The notes under the pieces: model-generated
The model's input: the letters and a program-made list of their open reading frames with translations, nothing else
What the model was told of the DNA's origin: nothing
The model's database searches: none
Shown: positions 8,513 through 16,330 of the stretch, piece by piece
How positions within the stretch are numbered: position 1 is the stretch's first letter
Layout: each line of letters starts with the position of its first letter
Assembly (NCBI GenBank): GCA_963728895.1
Contig: CAVSLM010000012.1
Span: 1-64,000 of the forward strand
Length of the DNA stretch: 64,000 bases
Source of the DNA: CAVSLM01 sp963728895
Lineage (GTDB): Bacteria > Pseudomonadota > Gammaproteobacteria > JBBQDK01
Reading direction: 5' to 3'
Made by a program: the position numbers and the translations under genes

Positions 8513-8717
8513 GGTGGTTCTTTTCGGGGGCGGAGTGACTCGAGTTTGCGGCGGGGTTGAGGTTTTGAGCGCGGCGTGGGCTTTCAGCGGCGATGGCAGG
8601 GATCGGTGCGCTGCGCGCGCTGGATTGTCCGCGTGCGTGGGACGCACCCTACCGCGTTTGTCGGCGTGCGTCGGATGCGCCGTGGCGATTTTCCGCGTGC
8701 GTGGGACGCACCCTACG
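8325..8717. repeat. Three copies of a CCGCGTGCGTGGGACGCACCCTAC repeat
   Basis: Near-identical copies lie at 8325-8350, 8626-8652 and 8691-8716, with a degenerate one around 8661-8682. The core GTGCGTGGGACGCAC is partly palindromic. One copy sits at the deletion junction inside the integrase pseudogene, and the last overlaps the end of the ATP-grasp/GNAT gene. The remaining sequence between 8513 and 8712 has no gene. Confidence 0.7.
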
Positions 8718-10254
8718 ATGGAGCGAGCGTGCGGACGTAGATGATCTTGGGGTCGCCGCGGGCGTAGAAGTCTTTCAGGACCGCAGCTTCGTGGTAACCA
8801 CAGTGTTCGTAGAAGGCGCGGGTGCGCTTGTACTGGTCGCGGCCGGAGGTTTCGATATAGATGCGCCGGCCGCCGAGGGCGGCGATGGCGGCTTCGCTGC
8901 GGGCGAGCAGCTGCTTGCCGATGCCGCGGCCCTGCAGGCGCGCGCCGACCACGATCCAGTAGAGATCGAAGCTCTCGCGGGTGCCGGGGACGGGGCCGTA
9001 GCAGGCGTAGCCGGCGAGCGCGGAGTCGTGCTCCGCGAACAGGAAATGATAGCCACTGGCGGGGCCGCGCTGCAGGCGTTCCTGCACCAGCTCCACCGCG
9101 ACTTCCGTTTCCTCTGCGTTGAAGAATCCGCTGTCGCGCACCAGGCGCTCGACGGCGGCGGCGTCGCCCTCCTTCGCCTCTGCACGAAATGTCAGCTCGG
9201 GAGTTTCGATGTGTGCGTGCGCAGCCGCGGCATCGTGCATCCGCTGCCCGGTGGGTGACGCCGAGGCAGCTGCAATCGGCTTCGCATCGATTGCAGCCTC
9301 GACGATGCGCGCAACCATGCAGGGATAATCGATCCCCGCATCGGCGGCCGCCGCGAAGAAGCCGCTGTCGGGACTGAGGCAGGGATTGGCGTTGACTTCC
9401 AGCACCCACGGCTTGCCGGCGGCATCGACGCGAAAGTCCACGCGCGCGTAGCCGCGCAGTGCGAAGAGCGCCCAGCAGCGGAGGCTGGTCGCGGCGAGCG
9501 ATTCGAGCAGTGTGGCATCCTGCGGTGCGCGCGGAAAGTGTCGCACGGTATGCGCGTACTCGAAGGAGTCCTCGACCCACTTCGCCCGGTAGTCGACGAT
9601 GCGCGGCTTGCCGTCGGGGAAATCCTCGAAACGGATCTCCGCAATCGGCAGCACCTGCACGGATACGCCATCCTGCAGCAGCGCGACATTGAGCTCGCGT
9701 CCTTCGACATAGCGCTCGGCGAACCAGCGCCCGCCCTTCGCGCACTGACATGCGCGCAATTTCTCCGCAAGTCCAACACCGCCCCGCTGCACCGACGAGT
9801 CATCGAGCCCGATGGAGGCGTGCTCCCAGACCGATTTCACGATCCACAAACCGCCCTCCGCTTGCTCCGCGCGGGCAGTGTCTTCGATCCACTGCGGCGT
9901 GGCGATACCGGCGGCGGTCAGGCATGCCTTGGCCAGCAGCTTGTTGGACGTCAGGAGCAGGGCTTCGGCATGCGCGCCGGTGTAGGCCTGCCTGCGCCAG
10001 TCGAGCACGGCAGCGGGCAGATGGATGAGCGCCCCATTCCCCGCGAGTGATTCGACCAGATTGAACACCATCTCCGGTCGCAGCGTTTCCAGGTCCCGGC
10101 ACAGCTGCTCCAGGTCGAGCGTGACCGGGAGCGTGCGGACCTCGTGTCCCAAAGCCTGCGCCGCCTCGCGGATGGCCCCGACCTGCACCAGTGCATCCTG
10201 CTCGTCGGCCGGTGCGTCGGGTGCGATTTCGCCGTGGAGGAGCAGAAGCTTCAT
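8713..10254 (-). CDS. ATP-grasp ligase (D-Ala-D-Ala-ligase-like) fused to GNAT acetyltransferase
   Basis: A 513-residue fusion. Residues 1-~325 form an ATP-grasp carboxylate-amine ligase (MKLLLLHGEIAPDAPADEQD start, KSVWEHASIG, RYVEGRELNVALL, and RVDFRVDAAGKPWVLEVNANP with the Mg2+-binding Glu/Asn). Residues ~355-513 form a GNAT domain with the acetyl-CoA loop VGARLQGRGIGKQLL and a YEHCGYHEAA end. Such a protein could ligate two amino acids and acetylate the product. The known analogue is the GNAT/ATP-grasp fusion of N-acetylglutaminylglutamine synthesis, which has the opposite domain order. It lies directly downstream of a second ATP-grasp gene and kamA, suggesting beta-lysine as a substrate. 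That last step is inference. Confidence 0.8.
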   Translation of the reverse strand: MKLLLLHGEIAPDAPADEQDALVQVGAIREAAQALGHEVRTLPVTLDLEQLCRDLETLRPEMVFNLVESLAGNGALIHLPAAVLDWRRQAYTGAHAEALLLTSNKLLAKACLTAAGIATPQWIEDTARAEQAEGGLWIVKSVWEHASIGLDDSSVQRGGVGLAEKLRACQCAKGGRWFAERYVEGRELNVALLQDGVSVQVLPIAEIRFEDFPDGKPRIVDYRAKWVEDSFEYAHTVRHFPRAPQDATLLESLAATSLRCWALFALRGYARVDFRVDAAGKPWVLEVNANPCLSPDSGFFAAAADAGIDYPCMVARIVEAAIDAKPIAAASASPTGQRMHDAAAAHAHIETPELTFRAEAKEGDAAAVERLVRDSGFFNAEETEVAVELVQERLQRGPASGYHFLFAEHDSALAGYACYGPVPGTRESFDLYWIVVGARLQGRGIGKQLLARSEAAIAALGGRRIYIETSGRDQYKRTRAFYEHCGYHEAAVLKDFYARGDPKIIYVRTLAPS

Positions 10255-10288
10255 GCCGGCGAACGCTCCGGCCGCAACGTGCGCCTGC

Positions 10289-11311
10289 TCAGGCCACGCC
10301 CGCGCAGGGCGGTTGCTGCACGCTTTCGGACAGACCTGCGCGTGCCGTCGCCGAACGCACGATGGCCGCGATCAGCTCGTGATAGGAGATGCCGCGCAGC
10401 CGGCACAGGATGGCGAGGTCCGAGCGCACCGGGTTCAGGCCGGCGAGCGGATTGACCTCGATGAAGTTGGGCTTGCCTGCCGCATCGAGGCGCACGTCCA
10501 CGCGCCCTGCATCGCGGCAGCCGAGCGCGCGCCATGCGGCGAGCGCCACCGCCTCCACCGCGGCGGCGAGCGGTGCCTCCTGCAACAGGCAGTAGTCGAT
10601 GCGGTCCTCGTAGTGCTCCTTGTTCTCGTACGAGTACAAACCCTGCTCGGCGGCGGCACCGAGCAGCACTTCCATGGCGCCCAGGGCCCGCGCCTTGCCC
10701 GCGGTACCGACGATACCCACGGTGAACTCGCGGCCGGGCAGAAAGGTCTCCACCAGCACCGGCTGGCGGTATTGCGCAAGGAGCTGTCATGCACACCGCC
10801 CGAAGCTGCATCTGGGGCCCTGCACGCGCGAGGCGGGATCGATGCCGCGACTGGTGCCTTCGGCGAGCGGCTTTGCGAACAGCGGGTACGGCAGTTCGAC
10901 GGTGCCGACGTGCTCCGGGGTTTCCACGACCGCGAAGTCCGCGGTGGGCACGCCGCAGTCGCGCACCACGTGCTTGGCGAAGGCCTTGTGCAGTGCGACG
11001 CCGAGCACCACCGGATCGGAAAACGTGTAGGGAATCCGCCAGGCATCGAGCAGCGCCGGCACCTGCGATTCGCGTCCCGGCCCATGCAGGCCTTCGGCGA
11101 TATTGAACACCAGGTCCCAGCGCTCGCCCGCGAGCAGACGGCGCGCCAGCTGCTCGAGGTTGCCGATGCGCTGCGGCTGGTGACCCAGGCGCTGCAGCGC
11201 ATCGGCCAGGGCATCCATGGTCTCCGGCCGATCGAGCTCCGCGGTCTGCTCTTCGCTGTAGCCTTGCGCAAGATAGTCGTCGCGCAGGTCGTAGGTGAGA
11301 CCGATGCGCAT
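10289..11311 (-). pseudogene. D-Ala-D-Ala-ligase-like ATP-grasp protein, interrupted by indels
   Basis: The N-terminal half (11311-10820) shows the pre-ATP-grasp fold MRIGLTYDLRDDYL, FNIAEGLHG and the ATP-binding LFAKPLAEGTSRGID. The C-terminal half (10759-10289) shows VETFLPGREFTVGIVG, RVDVRLDAAGKPNFIEVNPL and the family's late GISYHELI. Both halves are in the same frame, but an in-frame TGA at 10787-10789 and a scrambled stretch between 10790 and 10815 separate them. At least two compensating single-base indels restore the expected residues. Total length would be ~340 aa, normal for the family. It may be a real lesion or a consensus error. It forms the middle gene of the kamA cluster. Confidence 0.75.
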
Positions 11312-11344
11312 CAGCGCACCGCCTGCCCGGTGGCGCGATTACAA

Positions 11345-11664
11345 TCCACGGGGCCGCGATTCCATGACACCCGCGCGGCTCGAACGCGGCGGCGCGATCG
11401 CGGCCCGCTGGGGTGCGTTTCCGTGACACCCGCGGCTCCGACGCGGCGGCGCTGCGCGCCGCAGGATCGCGGTGCATAGCCCCGCTCCCACAGGCGCCGT
11501 GCATGCACCGCAGGTCGATCGATCGGCTACGTATCGCCGGCGGCGGCGGCACCTCATCTGCGGCGAGCGCCGGTAGGCGCGCCTTCGGTCGTGGCACATC
11601 ATCGAGCGCGGGCGCCTGTGGGAGCGTCGCTCCCGGCGGCGCGATCGCGGTCTACGGGGCCGCC
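11345..11664. repeat. Dispersed GC-rich palindromic repeats between the ligase gene and kamA
   Basis: This stretch contains GGAGCGTCGCTCCCGGCGGCGCGATCGCGG (11621-11650), a GATCGCGGTGCATAGCCCCGCTCCCAC unit (11466-11492) and partial copies at 11389-11414. The same units recur at 28142-28402 and 59180-59232. The GGAGCGTCGCTCC core is a perfect palindrome. The rightmost copy lies inside the 3' end of kamA. No other gene is seen in 11312-11598. Confidence 0.65.
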
Positions 11665-13011
11665 TTCCGGTGACGAAGGCTCGGCACTTTGCGGTGCGCA
11701 GGGGTCCGCGCCCAGTCGGCCGCCCGGATCGGGGTAGCGATAGATGCGTCCCTCGTAGTTCCTGAGCAGCAGGTCGTCGCCGTCGCGGCCGGCCACGGAG
11801 TCTGGCAGCAGCGGAATCTTGCCGCCGCCGTTCGGTGCGTCGATGACGTAGGTGGGCACCGCATAACCGGTGGTGTGGCCGCGCAGGCCGCGAATGATCT
11901 CCAGGCCCTTCTCCACGGGGGTGCGGAAATGGCCGGAGCCCGAGATCGGGTCGCATTGATAGAGATAATACGGCTTGACGCGGATGCGCAGCAGGCCGTG
12001 CATCAGCCGGCGCATGGTCTCGAGGTCGTCGTTGACGCCGGCGAGCAGCACAGTCTGGCCGCCGAGGGGAATGCCGGCGTCGGCCAGGCGCCCGCAGGCC
12101 TCCGCCGCCTCGGTCGTGAGCTCGTCGGGATGGGTGAAGTGCACACTCATCCACAGCGGGTGGAACTTCCTCAGCATGCGCGTCAGTGCGGGCGTGATGC
12201 GCTGCGGCAGCACGGCCGGTACCTTGGTCCCGATGCGGATGAACTCCACGTGCGGGATACGACGAAGCCGCGACAGGAGCCACTCGAGCTTGTCATCGGC
12301 CAGGGTCAGCGGATCGCCGCCGGACATCAGCACGTCGCGAATGCTGGGCGTCGCCTCGATGTAGGCGAGCGCCTGCTCGAGCTGGCTGAGCTTCAGGCTC
12401 TGCTCACCGGTGGCCCCGACCATGCGCGAGCGCGTGCAGTAACGGCAATAGGTGGAACAGAAACCGGTGGCGAGAAACAGCACCCGGTCCGGATAGCGGT
12501 GCACCAGCCCGGGGACCGGGCTGCTGTGGTCCTCGCCGAGCGGATCGTCGTCCTCGCCCGGCATCCGAAGGTATTCGCCATTGACCGGAACCACCGTGCG
12601 GCGTAGTCCCTGGCTCGGCTCCAGCGCATCGAGCAGGCTCGCATAGTAGGGCGTGATACCGACCGGCAGCGGACCCGTGTGCCGGGCGATGGCCGCCTGC
12701 TCGTCGTCGGACAGCCGCAGCATGCGCGCCAGGTCGGTCGCATTGCGGATGCGGTTGCGCGTCTGCCACTGCCAGTCGTTCCATTGCTCCGCGCTCGCCT
12801 CGGGATAGTAGCGCTTGCGGAAGGCGTGACTGCGGGTGCTGATCTTGAGACGGGGCGGTCGCAGCGCATGCAGCTTGGGAGCATCGCGTTCCGCGGAAAT
12901 TGGAAAAACGCCAGGCGCAGCGGGAGTCGACTGTGGGCGGGATTCGCAGCCAGCGCCTGGCTGGATACTGGGAGGTTCGGTGTCTTCGTTGACGGCCGGT
13001 TCGTTCGTCAT
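11599..13011 (-). CDS. kamA: KamA-family lysine 2,3-aminomutase (radical SAM)
   Basis: A 470-residue radical-SAM, PLP-dependent aminomutase. The [4Fe-4S] ligands are C185, C189 and C192 in CSTYCRYC, and a SAM-binding GGDPL follows at 231-235. The PLP lysine is K398 in APNGGGKIPL. The family converts L-lysine to L-beta-lysine, a first step to acetylated beta-lysine osmolytes or to lysine catabolism; EpmB-type enzymes act on EF-P. The ~55-residue N-terminal extension and low-complexity C-terminal tail are unusual, the tail being encoded by a dispersed palindromic repeat. No EpmA-like lysyl-tRNA synthetase paralogue or EF-P gene is adjacent. Two ATP-grasp genes follow, which favours a metabolic role. 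A ~142-bp repeat lies 41 bases upstream. Confidence 0.85.
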   Translation of the reverse strand: MTNEPAVNEDTEPPSIQPGAGCESRPQSTPAAPGVFPISAERDAPKLHALRPPRLKISTRSHAFRKRYYPEASAEQWNDWQWQTRNRIRNATDLARMLRLSDDEQAAIARHTGPLPVGITPYYASLLDALEPSQGLRRTVVPVNGEYLRMPGEDDDPLGEDHSSPVPGLVHRYPDRVLFLATGFCSTYCRYCTRSRMVGATGEQSLKLSQLEQALAYIEATPSIRDVLMSGGDPLTLADDKLEWLLSRLRRIPHVEFIRIGTKVPAVLPQRITPALTRMLRKFHPLWMSVHFTHPDELTTEAAEACGRLADAGIPLGGQTVLLAGVNDDLETMRRLMHGLLRIRVKPYYLYQCDPISGSGHFRTPVEKGLEIIRGLRGHTTGYAVPTYVIDAPNGGGKIPLLPDSVAGRDGDDLLLRNYEGRIYRYPDPGGRLGADPCAPQSAEPSSPEGGPVDRDRAAGSDAPTGARAR

Positions 13012-13051
13012 GGCTGTGCGATTCCCACGTGAGAAAAGGGGGCGAGCCCGG

Positions 13052-13193
13052 AAATCTCACCAGCCGGCCAGCAGCGCGCCGGCAAGTGAACGGATGGCAG
13101 GGAAGATCTGGCATGCTTCGTAATCGCCGAACGATGACACACGGTTCACGCCGCCGGGCGATCCCGGTTCTGGCGGTTTCTCGCTCGCCCTGG
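13052..13193 (-). repeat. ~142-bp repeat upstream of kamA (copy 1; pairs with 15037-15179)
   Basis: About 80% identical by eye to 15037-15179, in the same orientation and at nearly the same distance from the next minus-strand start codon. Conserved blocks include GGCGGTTTCTCGCTCGCCCT, ACGATGACACACGGTTCACG and GGGAAGATCTGGCAT. No gene is convincing in 13012-13479. A short frame ending at 13057 is open in both copies, but evidence for translation is weak. Confidence 0.75.
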
Positions 13194-13479
13194 TCCGCGT
13201 CGAACGCGCCGGCCGTGGTATTTCATCCCGCCACTCCGGTGCGTTGCCGAATTCGACCGCGATCGAATTGCCGATCAAATTTCGCGCGGAACATAATCGC
13301 TTTGATCAGGAAATACAATAGGTGTTTGTAGCAATAAGCGTATGCCTGCGGTGACACCGGCGCGGTCGCAAAAAGCGCTGGCGCGCTTCAGGATGATTTT
13401 CCGCGTCGTGGGACGCGGCCGGCGGCCCAGGTGAGGATATGGCTCCCGCATGCGGACCCCTGCCCGGTGAACCGCCGCA

Positions 13480-14988
13480 TCACTCCCAGAAATCGCGGAA
13501 GAACAGCACCAGCACCGGGAAGAGCTCGAGCCGGCCGAGCAGCATCGCCAGCCACAGCAGCCATTTGGCGGGGATGTCCAGTCCGCCGAAGCTCTTGGCG
13601 GTATCACCCAGGCCCACGCCCATGTTGTTGATGCATCCCGCGACGGAACCGAAAGCGGTGACCAGATCGACGCCGGTCATGGCCACGCCCAGGGACAACA
13701 GGCAATAGCTCAGGATGTAGAGAAAATAAAATCCCCACACCGCCTCGGAGACGCGGTCGGAGATCGGCCGATCGCCGATGGAAACCGCGAAGCGCGCCGT
13801 GGGATGGATGAGCAGCCTGAGCTCGCGCAGGCTCAGCTTCAGCAGCAACAGAAAACGGAACGCCTTCACCCCGCCGCAGGTGGAACCCACACACCCGCCG
13901 AAGAAGCTGGCGAAGACCAGCAGCAGGGAGATGGACACCGGCCATCCCGGATAGCCTGCCGTGGTGAGGCCGTTGTCGGTGGCGATGGAGGCGGCCTGGA
14001 AGAATCCGTGGTGCAGGGCAGGCCACAAGGGAAAGGTGCCGCTGAAGTAGAGGCCGGCGCAGGTCGCCGCGATCACCACCCCCATCACCCAGAGGTAGAA
14101 GCGGAACTCGGCATTCTGGAACCAGGCGCTGAGGCTGCGCGTCTGCCACACCACAAAGTGCAGTGCGAAGTTCACACCCGCCAGCAGCGAGAAGATGCCG
14201 CCGACGATTTCGATGGCGGCGCTGTGAAAATAGCCGATGCTGGCGTCGTGGGTGGAGAAGCCTCCCAGCGCCATGGTCGCGAAGCTGTGCGCGATGGCGT
14301 CGAAGATGCTCATGCCCGCCAGGTGATAGGCCACGGCACAGGCGACCACCAGCCCCACATAGACGTACCAGAGCCGTTTGGCGGTCTCGCGGATGCGCGG
14401 CGTGAGCTTCTCGTCCTTCATGGGACCCGGCGTCTCGGCGCGGTAGAGCTGCATGCCGCCGATGCCGAGCAGTGGCAGCACCGCGACCGCCAGCACCACG
14501 ATGCCCATGCCGCCGACGAAGTTGAGCTGCGCCCGGTAGTAGACGATGGCGCGCGGGGCATGGTCGAGACCCGAAAGCACCGTCGCACCGGTGGTGGTGA
14601 GCCCGGAAGTGGCTTCGAACACCGCATCGGTGAAATGCATGTGCGGGTACTTCGAAAGCATGAAGGGCAGCGCGCACAGGATCGAGGTCGCGAACCAGAT
14701 CGCAACCACCACCAGCAGACCCTGGCGTTTGCGCAGGTCCATGGCCGTGCCGCGGAACGGCAGCCAGCACAGCAGCCCGATGCTGAGGGTGAGCCAGAAG
14801 GCATGCAGGAAGGCGAGCTCCCCGCCGTCGCGATACAGCAGCGCGATCGCCAGCGGAGGCAGCATCGTAAGGCTGAAGCAGATCAGCACGATGCCGAGCA
14901 GCGCGAGCACCGCGCCCCAGGAGGCATAATGCGGAGCGTCGCCGTTCCCCACGTCCGCAGCGGCGGACCGGCCGTTGGCGCGGATCAC
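13480..14988 (-). CDS. trkH: TrkH-family potassium uptake channel subunit
   Basis: A 502-residue integral membrane protein of the Trk/Ktr/HKT family, the pore-forming subunit that takes up K+ with the TrkA regulator. Four selectivity-filter repeats are visible, including ATSGLTTTGATVL near residue 125, ATMALGGFSTHDAS in the middle, ATDNGLTTAGYPG, and a weaker fourth GCINNMGVGLG near the C-terminus. Between the second and third filter there is the usual multi-helix core. trkA is not in the window. Its upstream region shares a repeat with kamA, pointing to common regulation under osmotic stress. Confidence 0.9.
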   Translation of the reverse strand: MIRANGRSAAADVGNGDAPHYASWGAVLALLGIVLICFSLTMLPPLAIALLYRDGGELAFLHAFWLTLSIGLLCWLPFRGTAMDLRKRQGLLVVVAIWFATSILCALPFMLSKYPHMHFTDAVFEATSGLTTTGATVLSGLDHAPRAIVYYRAQLNFVGGMGIVVLAVAVLPLLGIGGMQLYRAETPGPMKDEKLTPRIRETAKRLWYVYVGLVVACAVAYHLAGMSIFDAIAHSFATMALGGFSTHDASIGYFHSAAIEIVGGIFSLLAGVNFALHFVVWQTRSLSAWFQNAEFRFYLWVMGVVIAATCAGLYFSGTFPLWPALHHGFFQAASIATDNGLTTAGYPGWPVSISLLLVFASFFGGCVGSTCGGVKAFRFLLLLKLSLRELRLLIHPTARFAVSIGDRPISDRVSEAVWGFYFLYILSYCLLSLGVAMTGVDLVTAFGSVAGCINNMGVGLGDTAKSFGGLDIPAKWLLWLAMLLGRLELFPVLVLFFRDFWE

Positions 14989-15036
14989 AGGCCCACCGGG
15001 ATGCTGTTCACGGCCGAGGGCGCGGTGTTAATCGGG

Positions 15037-15179
15037 GAATCTCACCGGCCGGCCAGCGGCTGGCCGGTAAGTGAACGGATCGCAGGGAAGATCTGGCATT
15101 CTTCACGATCTCCGAACGATGACACACGGTTCACGCCGCCGGCCTGGCCGGGTTCTGGCGGTTTCTCGCTCGCCCTGGC
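15037..15179 (-). repeat. ~142-bp repeat upstream of trkH (copy 2; pairs with 13052-13193)
   Basis: Starts 49 bases upstream of the trkH start codon. It shares the same ordered blocks as copy 1. The GC-rich CCGGCCGGCCAGCGGCTGGCCGG part near the gene can form a strong hairpin. The rest of 14989-15372 contains no recognisable gene. Confidence 0.75.
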
Positions 15180-15372
15180 TCTTCACTCAAGTGATCGCTA
15201 CGGCTATCCCTTTCGCCCCAGCCCGGCGCCAGGACGGCTGCGAATTCCGCCAGCTCCCAGGATGCTGGTGAGATTTCCGCGTTAACGACAGACAGCCTAG
15301 GGATGCGGTCCTCGCAATCCGGCATCGAGGCGCGACACACGGCACCCGCGCCGAGCCTGCCGGGCGATGCGC

Positions 15373-16263
15373 TCAATCTTCCAGCGTCACCCGGGAACGA
15401 ACCTCGAAGTCCTGATCGCGCTCGGCGCGCTGGCGCTCGTGCATCCGCGCGCGGCGCTGCTCCATGCGCTTCTCGGTCGCATCCGGCTTCAGGGGTATCG
15501 TCATCTCACCGAACAGCACCTGCTTCAGCAGCTGCGCACCGAAGCGGATCCGCTCGGCCTCGTCGGCGCGCAGGCGCTCCAGCGTAGCTGCGTCCAGATC
15601 GTAGACGGTACGGAAGCCGTCGCTCTCGATGAAATCCAGAAAGCCGTCCATGTCGTAGCTGGCGAGAAAGAACAGCTGATAGCTGCGCTGCGAGGGACGC
15701 CCGACGGTGGGGCCGGAGGAGCGCTTCTTCAGCACCACCTGGCGCCAGCCACGGTTGACCTCGTCGTACTCGTCCACGCCCTGCTCATGGCGATACGCGC
15801 GCACCGTGATCCGGCGCGGCTCCTGATGTCCCAGGCAGTGATCCTCCTTCACCACGAACCAGGCATCCTCGTCGGTGGAGGAACCGACCTTGCGCATGGA
15901 CATCTGGCCCAGCGCGTAATACCGGCAGGCCGTCGGCCGGTCTTCGTAGACCGAACAGCCCTCATCGGTGACGAACTTGCAGGTGGGCGTGTCGTCCAGC
16001 GTCTTCAGCTTGACGCCGGGCATGCCCTGTCCGTCCATCTCGAACGGCACGGTGTAGAGGTGCAGGAACTCCTGCGAGGTGAGCCCCAGGCGGTTCTTCA
16101 GGCGCACGATGTCGTAGGGCGTGAGCGTGATGTCGATGCTCTTGCAGCACTCGTTGAAGCAGGCAATGCCTTTGCGGCACCGGAACTGGATGGTGTCGTC
16201 GAGCTCCAGCTTCACGGGCACCAGGGGGCTTTGGAAGGTCGAGTCGTCCGCAGCGTCGCTCAT
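15373..16263 (-). CDS. YkgJ-family cysteine-cluster protein
   Basis: A 296-residue cytosolic protein of the YkgJ/CxxCxxCC (zinc- or iron-chelating) family. The conserved cysteines are in CRKGIACFNECCKSID near residue 30, then CKFVTDEGCSVYEDRPTACRYYA near residue 95, and a later HCLGH. The C-terminal third is Arg/Glu-rich and probably coiled-coil. The ATG at 16263 is preceded by GAGG, and a transcription terminator separates it from aprA just upstream, so it needs read-through or its own promoter. YkgJ proteins are often encoded beside aprBA in sulfur-oxidising bacteria, but their role is not established. A link to cluster or cofactor assembly is a guess. Confidence 0.75.
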   Translation of the reverse strand: MSDAADDSTFQSPLVPVKLELDDTIQFRCRKGIACFNECCKSIDITLTPYDIVRLKNRLGLTSQEFLHLYTVPFEMDGQGMPGVKLKTLDDTPTCKFVTDEGCSVYEDRPTACRYYALGQMSMRKVGSSTDEDAWFVVKEDHCLGHQEPRRITVRAYRHEQGVDEYDEVNRGWRQVVLKKRSSGPTVGRPSQRSYQLFFLASYDMDGFLDFIESDGFRTVYDLDAATLERLRADEAERIRFGAQLLKQVLFGEMTIPLKPDATEKRMEQRRARMHERQRAERDQDFEVRSRVTLED

Positions 16264-16274
16264 GGGATACCTCG

Positions 16275-16312
16275 AAAAAAAGCGGTCCGGACACCCTCAG
16301 GCGTCCGGACCG
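16275..16312 (-). terminator. Intrinsic terminator after aprA
   Basis: CGGTCCGGAC at 16283-16292 and GTCCGGACCG at 16303-16312 form a perfect 10-bp stem with a 10-base loop, followed on the minus strand by seven T residues (16281-16275). It ends the sat-aprB-aprA transcript. Confidence 0.9.
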
Positions 16313-16330
16313 GAGCACTACCTTGGAGAG

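Noticed and set aside
13057..13278. A 73-codon open frame on the minus strand ending in CQIFPAIRSL, open in both repeat copies.
   Set aside because: No ribosome site; in the second copy an in-frame stop precedes it and no ATG is present. More likely a structured or dispersed repeat.
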